Below are positions 23,593-32,811 of a stretch of DNA of 64,000 bases, piece by piece (position 1 is the first letter of the stretch; each line of letters starts with the position of its first letter). A program made the translations under genes and the position numbers. The stretch comes from an uncultured Lachnospiraceae bacterium (lineage in GTDB: Bacteria; Bacillota; Clostridia; Lachnospirales; Lachnospiraceae). The notes below the pieces were generated by a model. It saw only the letters and a list, made by a program, of their open reading frames with translations, was not told where the DNA came from and did no database searches. The DNA is taken from the NCBI GenBank assembly GCA_910586645.1, contig CAJUIS010000002.1:1-64000 (forward strand), read 5' to 3'.

Positions 23593-24582
23593 CTATGCCA
23601 AAGCCGCCGTAATAATCGCCATGGAATAAACTTCCGCCGCATTGCAGCCCCGGGACAAATCGTTGACCGGAGCGTTTAAGCCAAGCAAAATCGGCCCATA
23701 CGCTTCAAATCCGCCAAGACGCTGTGCAATTTTATAGCCGATATTGCCCGCACTGATATCCGGAAAAATAAAAGTATTGATATGGCCTGCAATCTCAGAT
23801 TCCGGGCATTTCGTACGCGCAACGCGCGGAGATACCGCAGCGTCAAACTGCATCTCGCCTTCAACCGCCAAATCCGGCGCTTTTAACCTCGTCTTTTCCG
23901 CCGCATTCCGCATCCGGTCCACATCTTCCCCGGCTCCGGAACCAAACGTGGAATAGCTCAGAAATCCGACCTTCGGATCCACGCCAAAAATTTTCGCGCA
24001 TTCTGCGGCTTCAATTGCAATCTCTACCAGCTCGTCCTCCGTTGGACGGATATTAATCGCACAGTCCGCCATTGCAAGCACTTCGTTGTCGCCCGTAGCG
24101 CGGGAACGCACCAAAATAAATACGGAAGACACAATGCTGCTTCCCGGCTTCGTCTTAATCAACTGCAGAGCCGGACGAACCGTATCGGCTGTGGAATACG
24201 TCGCTCCTCCCAAAAGCGAATCCGCCATCCCCATCTTAATCAACATCGTTCCAAAATAATTGGTCTGAAGCAGCGTCTGTTTGGCCTGATCTATCGTTAC
24301 GCCTTTGCCTTTGCGGAGTTCACAAAACATCTCCGCCATTTCATCCATTCTGTCAAATTTCTTCGGATCGATAATTTCCGCCCCGCGGATATTGTATCCG
24401 CACTCTTCCGACGCCGCAAAAATCTCTTCTTCATCCCCGACCAGGATCGGACTTAAAAAATTACTTGCCAAAAGACGCGAAGCCGCCTCTAAGATACGTG
24501 AATCCGTCCCTTCCGTAAACACAATTTTTTTCGGATTCTTCTTTAACATCCCAATCAATTCGCCAAATCCTAATATTGCCAT
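23593..24582 (-). CDS. pta: Phosphate acetyltransferase
   Basis: A 329-residue short-form phosphotransacetylase converting acetyl-CoA and phosphate to acetyl phosphate and CoA, the step before acetate kinase in acetate formation. Recognisable blocks are KIVFTEGTDSRILEAA near the N-terminus, GGATYSTADTVRPALQL, LSYSTFGSGAGEDVDRMRNA and the C-terminal DLSRGCNAAEVYSMAIITA. ATG at 24582 is preferred because AGGAG lies 10 bases upstream, while the ATG at 24591 is too close to it. No ackA follows within the window, unusual since the two are often adjacent in this family. Confidence 0.94.
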   Translation of the reverse strand: MAILGFGELIGMLKKNPKKIVFTEGTDSRILEAASRLLASNFLSPILVGDEEEIFAASEECGYNIRGAEIIDPKKFDRMDEMAEMFCELRKGKGVTIDQAKQTLLQTNYFGTMLIKMGMADSLLGGATYSTADTVRPALQLIKTKPGSSIVSSVFILVRSRATGDNEVLAMADCAINIRPTEDELVEIAIEAAECAKIFGVDPKVGFLSYSTFGSGAGEDVDRMRNAAEKTRLKAPDLAVEGEMQFDAAVSPRVARTKCPESEIAGHINTFIFPDISAGNIGYKIAQRLGGFEAYGPILLGLNAPVNDLSRGCNAAEVYSMAIITAALA

Positions 24583-24605
24583 ATCCACCATTCTCCTATC
24601 TTTCT

Positions 24606-24634
24606 ATGATAGAATTATTGTATACAGTTTTCAA
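24606..24634 (-). promoter_or_regulatory. Sigma-A promoter of pta
   Basis: Minus-strand TTGAAA (24634-24629) and TATCAT (24611-24606), spacer 17, about 25 bases upstream of the chosen start. Confidence 0.6.
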
Positions 24635-24667
24635 AAAAAAATCAAGCGTTCGCCTGTAATCTGACAG

Positions 24668-24704
24668 AAAAATTCCCGGAAACCAAAGGTTCCCGGGAAT
24701 TTCT
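24668..24704 (-). terminator. Terminator of the large surface-protein gene
   Basis: Stem 24670-24684 with 24688-24702 (AAATTCCCGG and AACC arms, one mismatch) followed by TTTTTCTG on the minus strand, about 20 bases past the stop codon at 24723. Confidence 0.85.
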
Positions 24705-24722
24705 TTCACAGGATATGAAATC

Positions 24723-27700
24723 CTATTTGATGCTCTTAATCGTTATTTTCTTAAGACCGGCTTTCTTTAACTCATTTAACGTTTTCTTCTTCGCAGCCGT
24801 ATTTCTTCTGAGCTTCTTGTTTACTTTAATCGTCGGTTTCGCCTTCGTCTTATTGAACGCTTTCTTCATTTTCGGAAGGGTTGTGCCGCTGAACGTAATT
24901 TTGCCTAACTTCTTACAGTTGTTGAATGCATTTTTCTTCATGGATTTTACATTCTTGCCAATTACTACATTCGCCAGCTTCTTATTGCAGTTCTTAAATG
25001 CGTTTCCGCCAATTGCAACTACTTTGCAGGTCTTGCCGCCTACTTTTACCGTAGCAGGAATTTTAACCGTCTTGGCGTCTTTTCCTTTTATAAGCGTAAC
25101 TTCCAGGCTTGCAGCTTTCGTTACTTTGTAGCTCATGCCGCCTACCGTCTGTACAAGACCGTCTTTGAAGTTATCCGATGGCGCCGGCGTCCCGCCCGGT
25201 CCCGGAGTCTGTCCTGGCCCCGGTGTCTGTCCGCCCGGTCCTGGAGGATTTGGAGGATTTGGATTATTGTTGTCACCAGACCCGTCATCCTTTTTCTTAA
25301 GTCCGGCAATCGCATCGTTTAATGCCTTTGTCAATTGCGCCAGTTTTGTCTCATCTCTGTCAGAAGCCGTTGCCGCCGCATAAGCGTCGGTAAATATCTT
25401 CCAACTGTCTGCAGTATATTCATTTTGTTTGTCTAAGTAAGCGCCTGCCGCCGTAATTGCCTGATTCAGGTTATTAAGGAGCTCTTCCTTATTTGCCTCG
25501 TCTTCAATCTTCTGTACGGCGTCGTTGATTGCATTCTTCGCATTTTCAATGTCCGCTACCGTAGGCTCTTTGCCTTCTGCAAGCGCCTCTTCTGCAGCTT
25601 CAATTGCAGCCTTTAATTCTTCATTTGATTCATAATCCGGATACTTATTCTTCGTTTCATTAATCAAATCCTGCAGTGCATTCTTCTGTTCATCCGTTGC
25701 CGGAGTGCCCGTCGCATGTACTGTAAAAAGAACTTCTTTGGACTGATCGCCATAGAATGCAGTAAGTTTTACTTTTACATATCCGCTCTTCGTAACGGTT
25801 AATACGTTGTTCTCGATCGTCGCATTTGCTGTGTTTTCTCCCTCTTCCGGAAGCGTATACTCATAGCGATCCATTTCTGCTTCCGCCGTATCTTTATGCT
25901 TGATACAAGCCGTACCATTCGGTCCAACGTCTTCGCCCCTGCTTCCGGTGACGGACGGCACTAACTGTTCATGCGTCTTCAGATTAAGCGTCGCTGAACT
26001 TTCCGCTCCCATAGACAGCTCAATTTCTGTGCCCGCGTCAACTCCTGACAGCTCACCTATTACACATTCACAGGTCTCCGCCGCTACTGCCAGATTTCCA
26101 ACTGCTTCACGAAGCCCGGCCAGTACGGTTTCATATGCAGCAAGTTCATCCTGGCCGTATCTCTTACGATGCTCTAAAAGCCACTGAACCTTATTCCTGT
26201 CATGATCTCCTGTGCTGAAATAAATGTTTTTATATGCTTCCCAGCTTGCTCTTGTATACAAACGGGTATCTCCGTCTGACGCAACATTTCGATCTACAGC
26301 GGCTCCGCCGTCTTCTGTGAATTTCTCTATCAGATCTCCCTCAACATACGCTCTTAAAGTATCCTTCGGATGCGTCTCTATAGGATCAAACTCATAGGTA
26401 AGAACTGCGCCGACGCCATCATTATCTCTTTCTACAGAAACGTCATCTATCACCTGTCCGTCGTCTCCCGTAAGCACAAACGTTGGATTTTCCGGTAATT
26501 TATGGGGATGCAGCGCTTCAACCGTAATCTTAACCTTATATCCCATGTACTTGTTTACTTCGTCTGTTGCTTTCGCAGCTTCCTCTACATATGGAGCCCG
26601 ATCCAGAATCCCCAGCCATTCTGTCGCATAAACATTATACTTTGCCCCTCTTGGATTCAGCTTCAAGACAGGCGCTACACCTTCAGCAGACATAATTTCC
26701 TGCAGCTTCTCATTAAACGCTATTCCCGTAAGATCTGTAAGAGCGGAATAGTCCGGCATAACTGTATTCTCGTCTTTCTTAATAAACATCGTGAAATCTT
26801 TAAAACCGCCCGTGAAGAATTCGCCCGGTCTATCCTGCATTGCCGTATTGCCATCCGGAGTGTTCGGATTATATCCAATTGCAAACCGATTCTCATCTGA
26901 TACCTTTAATGGACCGGTATGCCCTCTTTTCTCAGTGGCTTTTACACCATCGGCATACAAATCAAATTTCTTTTCATTGTTGTAAACAATAACGATTTCA
27001 TGCTCCACGCCTTCCTGGAACCAGTTTGCCGGAAGCGTTATTTTTGTCTCCGGCCACAGACCGCTTTTATTCTGGCCAAATGCAAGCAGATCCACGCTGG
27101 TTCCTACAGGAACAAACTGAACGCCCCATCCGCCGTTTAAGCTTCCTACAATTGACTGCTTCTCTGTCGGAGCTTCATCCATTTTCAGCTTGAAATAAAC
27201 CATAAACTCCTGATCTGAAATCTTAAAAATATCGTTCTTAGAATTACTCTGATCAGCATATGCAATTCCATTTCCGCCACCGTAAATATATCCGTCTTCT
27301 CTGACTTCTGCGCCGTTGCGGTACTGTAATACAATATCTTTATTTGTTGATTCCAGTGAGCCTTTGCCCGTCAGGGCCGCTTTTCCAAGAACTTCGCCCT
27401 CTTCAGGCCTGTTGACCGAAACGCCCAAAGTTTCGTTGTCCTCCATTGCAGTTCTGCTATACAGGATCGCATCCGGAAGGCCTTCAAAAAGTCTCTCAAG
27501 CTCTTCTTTTGCCGCTACGTATTCGCCGATTGTATGACGGCCTGACGGTCCCGCTGTTTCGCCGTCCGAAGGCCCCTCAACCGGATTCCCGTTTTCATCA
27601 AATCCTGGAAGAGACTGCATCTTTGTCCAGTTTTCAACCGTAATGCAGTGAGCCTTAAAATCTTCATATACGCGGGCTGCGTATTTTGCTCCAAGAGCGC

Positions 27701-29705
27701 TTGGCGTAAGCGACAAATCATCATTTTGGCCTTTTCCATCCACTACTACTTTTTCATCCGGAAGAACTTCGCCCGGCTTCCAGAAATTCCCCTGCTCATA
27801 TGCCGCTTTTGCTGTATTTTCAAAATAAGTTTTCAGTTCCTGCCATGCCTGTCTTGTATCTTCCACCTGAGGCATTGTATGCGTCACCTTGATCATAGAA
27901 GGATTGTTCCCAACCCCTCTCTCCACCAGAACTTCCGACTCCGGAAGAGCAAGCGCGTCGCCCATAGGTTGAGCTCCGTTCATAAGCTGCATATTCACTG
28001 CCAGATTATCGGATATCTGAACTCCGGAAGGAACTGTCAGCGATATTTCAATTGTATACTGCTGTCTCTGTGCGTATGCGGCTTTCTCTCCCTGAATAAC
28101 AGAGCCGTCTTCTCCTTTCCATACCCAGGAATTGCCTCTCATGTAAGCGCTTGTCTGATTCGTTACACTGGCCCTTCCCAAGAGCGTATTCATAAACGGA
28201 TGCGCCACGTTCAGATCTATTCGACTTACATCGCCGTAATTCATTGCCGGCACCGCTTCGTAGATATGTACGCTTTTTCCGCTGATCCATTTATTCTCCA
28301 GAGAAGACAGCGGGTTGCTCTCTGTGTTTTTCGTTTTGATTACTTCGATTCTTACGAATGTCGCATTTTTTACCTCGTCAAACACTGCAACATGAGCGTT
28401 CTCCCATCCCGCCGGGTTGGGAACGTACGCATCCCAGGGCTCAATGTCTTCTCCCTCCAGATAAGCCACATCGCCGTCGCTGTCCAGGTATTCGGTCTTT
28501 CCTATCTGCTCTCCAGGTACGTTGCTGTACACCTTCTCCCAGTTTGTAATGTATTCCGGGCCCTTACTCGGATCGTAACCCACAGACTCATCACTGGATG
28601 TATAAATATTACATTCCGCAATAGAACCGTAAATAGTTCCCGCCATATAAGTAAGACGTCCGATCTGATAACCTTTTGACATCGGAAGCTTAAAGTAAAG
28701 GTTATTGTTTGCCTTCAGTTTTCCATCTCCCGCTTCAAGCTGCAGTTCTCCTGCAGTCGATTCCATCTGAGCATCCATACTATTGTCCGGAAGACCGGAA
28801 CCCTGCAGGGTCTGGTCATTGTTTATGTTCTTACTTGGGTCATCCACCAGCACTTCCAAAGAATCACCGTCTGTGGCAAACTCCGCCGCAACTGTAACGC
28901 CTTCAATTTTTCCCGTTGCAGCAGCGTCGCCTTCTGTTTCTTCAGCCGCGGCTGTCTGCTCAAATATCTCCACGCCGGATCCCGTTACGATCTCATTTGC
29001 ATGATCCTTTACCGTGCCGCTTTCTCTTCTGTATTCGCCTGCCGTATTAAGCACTTCCAGACGAATTCCGGTTACGCCCAAAGCCGCTTCTTCCCCCAAA
29101 ACTTCAGCAATGGCAACGTTATGGGACAGACGCTTCAATGCCTTCTCTTCTTCGCTGTAGTCCTGCTCTTTTTTATCAAGCTCAACCTCTACGACTTCGC
29201 CGCCGATCCACTTCTCTTTGCCCATATTCTGCAAAGTGCTCGCGTCTGCAGCCGTTTCTTTTGTCACCCAGAGTTTATAGCGAAGCAGCGTACCCGGCTC
29301 TACGTTTGCGCCGTTGTTGTAATTCCTGCCTGTCGGGTTTTTCGTCCACCAGGTCAGATTGGAAACATTCTTCACAGACGGCAGTTTAAAGTAAATGTTG
29401 TTCTTGCCGTTAATCTCTCTGCCAATCGGCATTCCTCCCGTATTGTAACGGGAAAGCGCAACGTTATTGCCACTGTCTGTAAGCAGTGTAACCGCATCCG
29501 TATTCTTGAAATCAGCGTCTGAGGTAGCCGTTATGCCGTCTGCAATCGAATGGTAATGGTACGCACCTTCAATTGTCTGCGGCGGCGGCAGCTCGCTGTC
29601 CGTTTCTTCGGCCCATGTCAGAACCGACTCAAGACCGGATACCGGTACGCTGGCCACTACCATAACGCCCGTCAGGACGCCGGCCAAAAATTGTTTCAGT
29701 TTCAT
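24723..29705 (-). CDS. Large multidomain secreted surface protein (duplicated sugar-binding-like modules, LamG-like, FIVAR, LRR_5)
   Basis: A 1660-residue exported protein. In order: signal peptide (about 1-32, LAGVLTGVMVVASVPVSG); two related modules, about 45-255 and 260-490, each with an NNxYFKLP motif (near residues 102 and 335) and an IRLEV / VRIEV strand, resembling F5/8C-like carbohydrate-binding folds; a less clear region; a concanavalin/LamG-like domain (about 780-985); a further beta-rich region; FIVAR-like helical repeats (about 1335-1470); a Pro/Gly-rich linker (1477-1508); and a basic C-terminal leucine-rich-repeat module (about 1525-1660) with IGGNAFKNC and VKSMKKNAFNNC units. 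I see no catalytic domain and no LPXTG. It may bind host or dietary glycans. The start follows AAAGGGG. Confidence 0.82.
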   Translation of the reverse strand: MKLKQFLAGVLTGVMVVASVPVSGLESVLTWAEETDSELPPPQTIEGAYHYHSIADGITATSDADFKNTDAVTLLTDSGNNVALSRYNTGGMPIGREINGKNNIYFKLPSVKNVSNLTWWTKNPTGRNYNNGANVEPGTLLRYKLWVTKETAADASTLQNMGKEKWIGGEVVEVELDKKEQDYSEEEKALKRLSHNVAIAEVLGEEAALGVTGIRLEVLNTAGEYRRESGTVKDHANEIVTGSGVEIFEQTAAAEETEGDAAATGKIEGVTVAAEFATDGDSLEVLVDDPSKNINNDQTLQGSGLPDNSMDAQMESTAGELQLEAGDGKLKANNNLYFKLPMSKGYQIGRLTYMAGTIYGSIAECNIYTSSDESVGYDPSKGPEYITNWEKVYSNVPGEQIGKTEYLDSDGDVAYLEGEDIEPWDAYVPNPAGWENAHVAVFDEVKNATFVRIEVIKTKNTESNPLSSLENKWISGKSVHIYEAVPAMNYGDVSRIDLNVAHPFMNTLLGRASVTNQTSAYMRGNSWVWKGEDGSVIQGEKAAYAQRQQYTIEISLTVPSGVQISDNLAVNMQLMNGAQPMGDALALPESEVLVERGVGNNPSMIKVTHTMPQVEDTRQAWQELKTYFENTAKAAYEQGNFWKPGEVLPDEKVVVDGKGQNDDLSLTPSALGAKYAARVYEDFKAHCITVENWTKMQSLPGFDENGNPVEGPSDGETAGPSGRHTIGEYVAAKEELERLFEGLPDAILYSRTAMEDNETLGVSVNRPEEGEVLGKAALTGKGSLESTNKDIVLQYRNGAEVREDGYIYGGGNGIAYADQSNSKNDIFKISDQEFMVYFKLKMDEAPTEKQSIVGSLNGGWGVQFVPVGTSVDLLAFGQNKSGLWPETKITLPANWFQEGVEHEIVIVYNNEKKFDLYADGVKATEKRGHTGPLKVSDENRFAIGYNPNTPDGNTAMQDRPGEFFTGGFKDFTMFIKKDENTVMPDYSALTDLTGIAFNEKLQEIMSAEGVAPVLKLNPRGAKYNVYATEWLGILDRAPYVEEAAKATDEVNKYMGYKVKITVEALHPHKLPENPTFVLTGDDGQVIDDVSVERDNDGVGAVLTYEFDPIETHPKDTLRAYVEGDLIEKFTEDGGAAVDRNVASDGDTRLYTRASWEAYKNIYFSTGDHDRNKVQWLLEHRKRYGQDELAAYETVLAGLREAVGNLAVAAETCECVIGELSGVDAGTEIELSMGAESSATLNLKTHEQLVPSVTGSRGEDVGPNGTACIKHKDTAEAEMDRYEYTLPEEGENTANATIENNVLTVTKSGYVKVKLTAFYGDQSKEVLFTVHATGTPATDEQKNALQDLINETKNKYPDYESNEELKAAIEAAEEALAEGKEPTVADIENAKNAINDAVQKIEDEANKEELLNNLNQAITAAGAYLDKQNEYTADSWKIFTDAYAAATASDRDETKLAQLTKALNDAIAGLKKKDDGSGDNNNPNPPNPPGPGGQTPGPGQTPGPGGTPAPSDNFKDGLVQTVGGMSYKVTKAASLEVTLIKGKDAKTVKIPATVKVGGKTCKVVAIGGNAFKNCNKKLANVVIGKNVKSMKKNAFNNCKKLGKITFSGTTLPKMKKAFNKTKAKPTIKVNKKLRRNTAAKKKTLNELKKAGLKKITIKSIK

Positions 29706-29721
29706 TCTTAAATCCCCTTTC

Positions 29722-29784
29722 TTAAAAATAAATTTGTCTGCACTTTACTGAGGTTCCTCTGTCTTTCGTATATATGTCTGACAC
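29722..29784 (-). CDS. Possible 20-codon leader ORF upstream of the surface-protein gene
   Basis: A GTG codon at 29784 lies 4 bases after a perfect AGGAGG and opens a frame of 20 codons (MSDIYTKDRGTSVKCRQIYF) ending in TAA at 29722, 16 bases before the surface-protein ATG. It could be a leader peptide or a chance frame in a long leader. Nothing besides the strong ribosome site supports it. Confidence 0.3.
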   Translation of the reverse strand: MSDIYTKDRGTSVKCRQIYF

Positions 29785-29818
29785 CTTTCCTCCTTTTCCT
29801 GAATTTTTGTAAAAATCT

Positions 29819-29868
29819 GCCGCATAAGATATATTTCTCAATCTTTATTTCAAGAAATATACTGCGGC
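29819..29868 (-). promoter_or_regulatory. Hairpin in the leader between metH and the surface-protein gene
   Basis: GCCGCA and TGCGGC ends enclose TATATTTCT and AGAAATATA arms with an AT-rich loop, about 49 bases in all. Only a short T-run follows on the minus strand (ATTTTTAC), so it may be a weak terminator for metH or a leader structure of the next gene. Confidence 0.5.
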
Positions 29869-29882
29869 GCAGATGTGATAAA

Positions 29883-29933
29883 ATTATACAAAATGTATAG
29901 CTATAGCTTACTTCTTTTTGTCCATAATGTCAA
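29883..29933 (-). promoter_or_regulatory. Promoter elements of the surface-protein gene
   Basis: A perfect TTGACA (29933-29928) overlaps the metH stop codon and a perfect TATAAT (29888-29883) lies 39 bases downstream. The two are too far apart to be one promoter; each would need a weaker partner between them. The leader would be about 170 bases. Confidence 0.4.
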
Positions 29934-32338
29934 GCGCCTTTCTCTAAAATCCGTTCCACAAGACGCACGCATTCCGCCGCGTCTTTGGAATACCCATGCG
30001 CCCCGATCTCTTCCGCAAAACTTTCGGTAACTGCGGCCCCTCCGATGATGATGCGGCTTTTGCAGCCCTTTTTTTCCGCAAGCTCCACAACCTCTTTCAT
30101 ACGCAGCATCGTTGTCGTCATAAGTGCGGAAAGACCTATAATTTCAGCCTCTTCTTTTATGGCAGTCTGCACAATCCGTTCCGCGGGGACGTCTTTTCCA
30201 AGATCAATGACCCGGTACCCGTAATTTTTCAGCATCAGGGCCACCAGATTCTTGCCGATATCATGGATGTCCCCTTCCACAGTGGCTATTACAACCGCAG
30301 CCTTTTTTTCTCCGCCTTCTTTCCGCTCAATCAGCGGCTCAAGGTATGCAATCGCTTTCTGCATAGCCCCTGCTGAAGAAATAAGCTGAGGCAGAAAATA
30401 AATCTGCCGCTCAAACAGACTGCCGACCTGGTTAATCGCCGGAATCAGGCATTCCCGAATCAGCGCGTCCGGATCTTCTCCCGCCTCTGCCGCCCGTCTG
30501 GCTTCCTCCTCAATTCCGCCCCTGTTCCCCTCCACTACGCATTGAAACAGCCTTTCCCGGACAGTTCCTCCAGCGACGGGTTTTTCCGGAATCTCCTCTT
30601 CTTTTTTCCGGCTGGCTCTTTTGATATACCGAAGATCCGCCCCTTCTTTGTTCATCAGAAGGTCGGCCGCAAACGCCGCGTCCACAAGCGCCTCCTGCGC
30701 AGGATTTGCAATCGCCATGGTAAGGCCGTTTGTAATCGCCGCCGTTAAAAACGCCGTATTGACGCACCCTCTCTCCGGAAGTCCGAAGGATATATTGGAT
30801 AATCCGCAGACAGTGGCAAGATTATTTTGCCTGCAGCGCGCAATCGTCGCAAGGCATTCCGCCGCTGCGCCCGGGTTCGCCCCGACCGCTTCCACAAGCC
30901 CGTCTACGACGACGTCTTCTTTTGTCATTCCCATATCAAGAGCCGCTTCGACAATTGTGTCGATAATTCTGTGCTTTTCTTCTGTATTCTCCGGCAGGCC
31001 CGCGTCTGACAGCGGAAGGAGGATAAACATCGCCCCGTATTTTGCGGCCAGCGGCAGAAGCCGTTCGAATTTTTCCTTTTCCAGGGATATGGAATTGATC
31101 AGGGCGCGTCCCGGATAAATCCTGAGCGCCGCTTCCATAATGTCCACATGGCTTGTATCAATGCAAAGAGGCAGATCCGTAACGGAAGACACTTCATAAA
31201 CAGCTTCCAGCATCATTTGTTTTTCGTCGATTCCGTTCATGCCCATATTGATGTCAAGAACCGCGGCGTCGTTCTGCTCCTGCTGCACCGCCATTTCACA
31301 GACCATGCCAAGGCTTCCTTCCCGCAGCGTCTCCTGCAGCTTTTTCTTTCCGGTCGGATTGATGCGCTCTCCTATCATTGTAAACGGGCCGTCCAGCCTG
31401 ATTTCCCTGTGGCTCCGCTCAGACGCCAGAAATCTTTTCCGCTCCGTTTTTACCGGAAGAAGCGGAACGTCTGCCAGCTTTTCCGCCATCGCCCGGATAT
31501 GCTCCGGCGTCGTCCCGCAGCAGCCCCCGAATATGCGCGCGCCCGCGCCTGCCAGTTTTGCCATGGATTCCGCAAATTCCTGCGGCTGCATATCATACTG
31601 CGTATTGCCGCCGGACAATTTTGGCATCCCTGCGTTCGGTTTGACAAGAATGGGCACGTTTGCCGCTTCATACATGGCCGCCGTCTGCTCTTCCATGCGA
31701 TCCGGCCCCATGGAGCAGTTCATTCCAACCGCAGACGCGCCAAGGCTCTGTAAGACGATAACTGCCGTTTTCGGATCCGTTCCGTAAAGCGTCCGCCCCG
31801 TTTCTTCATATGTGAGGCTGGCCAAAACCGGACTGTCACTGCATTCCTGCACGGCAATCACTGCGGCGCGGCACTCCTGCAGGCTCATCATCGTCTCCGC
31901 CACATACAAATCCACCCCGGCGTCCTCCAATGCCCGCACCTGCTCTTTATAAATGTCTACCAGCTCTTCAAACTGCATATCCCCGATGGGATAAAGCTGC
32001 CGCCCCGTCATGGAAAGATCCGCAGCCACATACGCTTTTCCCCCCGCCGCTTTTTTTGACAGCTCCACAAGCTTCCTGTTCATGTCATACAGCCTGTCTG
32101 AAACCCCGTATTCCGCCAGTTTGACTCTGTTTGCGGTGAATGTGGGGGCGTACAGGATCTTTGTCCCCGCTCTTACATATTCCCGCTGCAGTTTTAAGAG
32201 GGCTTCCTGATTTTCCAAAATCCACTGTTCCGGGCATACGCCGAGCTTCATGCCCGCCGCCTGCAGATTGCTGCCCGTCGCCCCGTCTAAAATAAGCGGC
32301 CCCTGGCTGATAAGCTGTCTGAATTCTTTTTTGTTCAT
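29930..32338 (-). CDS. metH: Cobalamin-dependent methionine synthase (three-module form)
   Basis: An 802-residue enzyme that methylates homocysteine from methyltetrahydrofolate via cobalamin. Module 1 (about 1-285) is homocysteine-binding, with GATGSNLQAAG at the start and the zinc site FGGCCGTTPEHI. Module 2 (about 310-570) binds the folate (TMIGERINPTGKKKLQE). Module 3 (about 590-800) is the cobalamin cap and Rossmann domain with the B12 motif GDIHDIGKNLV (His axial ligand). The SAM-dependent reactivation domain of the long form is absent, common in anaerobes, so reactivation needs another protein. Start after GGAGGAG; it overlaps the upstream thioesterase stop by four bases. Confidence 0.95.
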   Translation of the reverse strand: MNKKEFRQLISQGPLILDGATGSNLQAAGMKLGVCPEQWILENQEALLKLQREYVRAGTKILYAPTFTANRVKLAEYGVSDRLYDMNRKLVELSKKAAGGKAYVAADLSMTGRQLYPIGDMQFEELVDIYKEQVRALEDAGVDLYVAETMMSLQECRAAVIAVQECSDSPVLASLTYEETGRTLYGTDPKTAVIVLQSLGASAVGMNCSMGPDRMEEQTAAMYEAANVPILVKPNAGMPKLSGGNTQYDMQPQEFAESMAKLAGAGARIFGGCCGTTPEHIRAMAEKLADVPLLPVKTERKRFLASERSHREIRLDGPFTMIGERINPTGKKKLQETLREGSLGMVCEMAVQQEQNDAAVLDINMGMNGIDEKQMMLEAVYEVSSVTDLPLCIDTSHVDIMEAALRIYPGRALINSISLEKEKFERLLPLAAKYGAMFILLPLSDAGLPENTEEKHRIIDTIVEAALDMGMTKEDVVVDGLVEAVGANPGAAAECLATIARCRQNNLATVCGLSNISFGLPERGCVNTAFLTAAITNGLTMAIANPAQEALVDAAFAADLLMNKEGADLRYIKRASRKKEEEIPEKPVAGGTVRERLFQCVVEGNRGGIEEEARRAAEAGEDPDALIRECLIPAINQVGSLFERQIYFLPQLISSAGAMQKAIAYLEPLIERKEGGEKKAAVVIATVEGDIHDIGKNLVALMLKNYGYRVIDLGKDVPAERIVQTAIKEEAEIIGLSALMTTTMLRMKEVVELAEKKGCKSRIIIGGAAVTESFAEEIGAHGYSKDAAECVRLVERILEKGA

Positions 32339-32763
32339 GCCGTCTCCTCCTGATCTGTCTTCTTTTTCAAATTAAAAAATGTAAATTCAGCCGTATTCAA
32401 AAGCATCCCCCGCTCGTCTTTAATCTCTACGTGTACGGCGGAAATCGTCTTTCCCTGTTTAATCACTTTCGCAGAACAGAAAATATATTCCGTATTTCTT
32501 GCCGCTTTCAGATATTGTATGCTGCCGTTTACAGTTGTCACATAATACCCGCAGGAACCTGCGGCAAGCCCGGCCGTATTATCGGCAATCGTATAAAGGC
32601 AGCCGCCGTGCAGATCTCCATATATATTTTCCAGCTCTCTTTTTTTCTTTACTTTTACATACACATATCCTGTTCGTATATCCAGGATTTCCATGCCGAT
32701 TTTTGCGGCGAAAGGGTTTCGCTCCACCACATTTTGATATTCCTGAAACAATTTCTGATCCAT
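32335..32763 (-). CDS. PaaI/YbgC-type hotdog thioesterase family protein
   Basis: A 142-residue hotdog-fold protein. LENIYGDLHGGCLYTIADNT carries the HGG catalytic-type motif of PaaI-like thioesterases, which hydrolyse acyl- or aryl-CoA esters; later strands include YLKAARNTEYIFCSAKVIKQ and AVHVEIKDERG. ATG at 32763 is used; an ATG ten codons upstream (32793) is also possible and neither has a perfect ribosome site. The stop overlaps the metH start (ATGA), so the two are co-translated. The substrate is unknown. Confidence 0.85.
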   Translation of the reverse strand: MDQKLFQEYQNVVERNPFAAKIGMEILDIRTGYVYVKVKKKRELENIYGDLHGGCLYTIADNTAGLAAGSCGYYVTTVNGSIQYLKAARNTEYIFCSAKVIKQGKTISAVHVEIKDERGMLLNTAEFTFFNLKKKTDQEETA

Positions 32764-32811
32764 TTTTTCTGTCTCTTTCCCTTTCTTTATCATTCAGAAT
32801 CAGAATCTGCC

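Noticed and set aside
27648..28679. A 343-codon open frame on the plus strand
   Set aside because: Antisense to the large surface-protein gene; Cys/His/Arg-rich with no start site signal.
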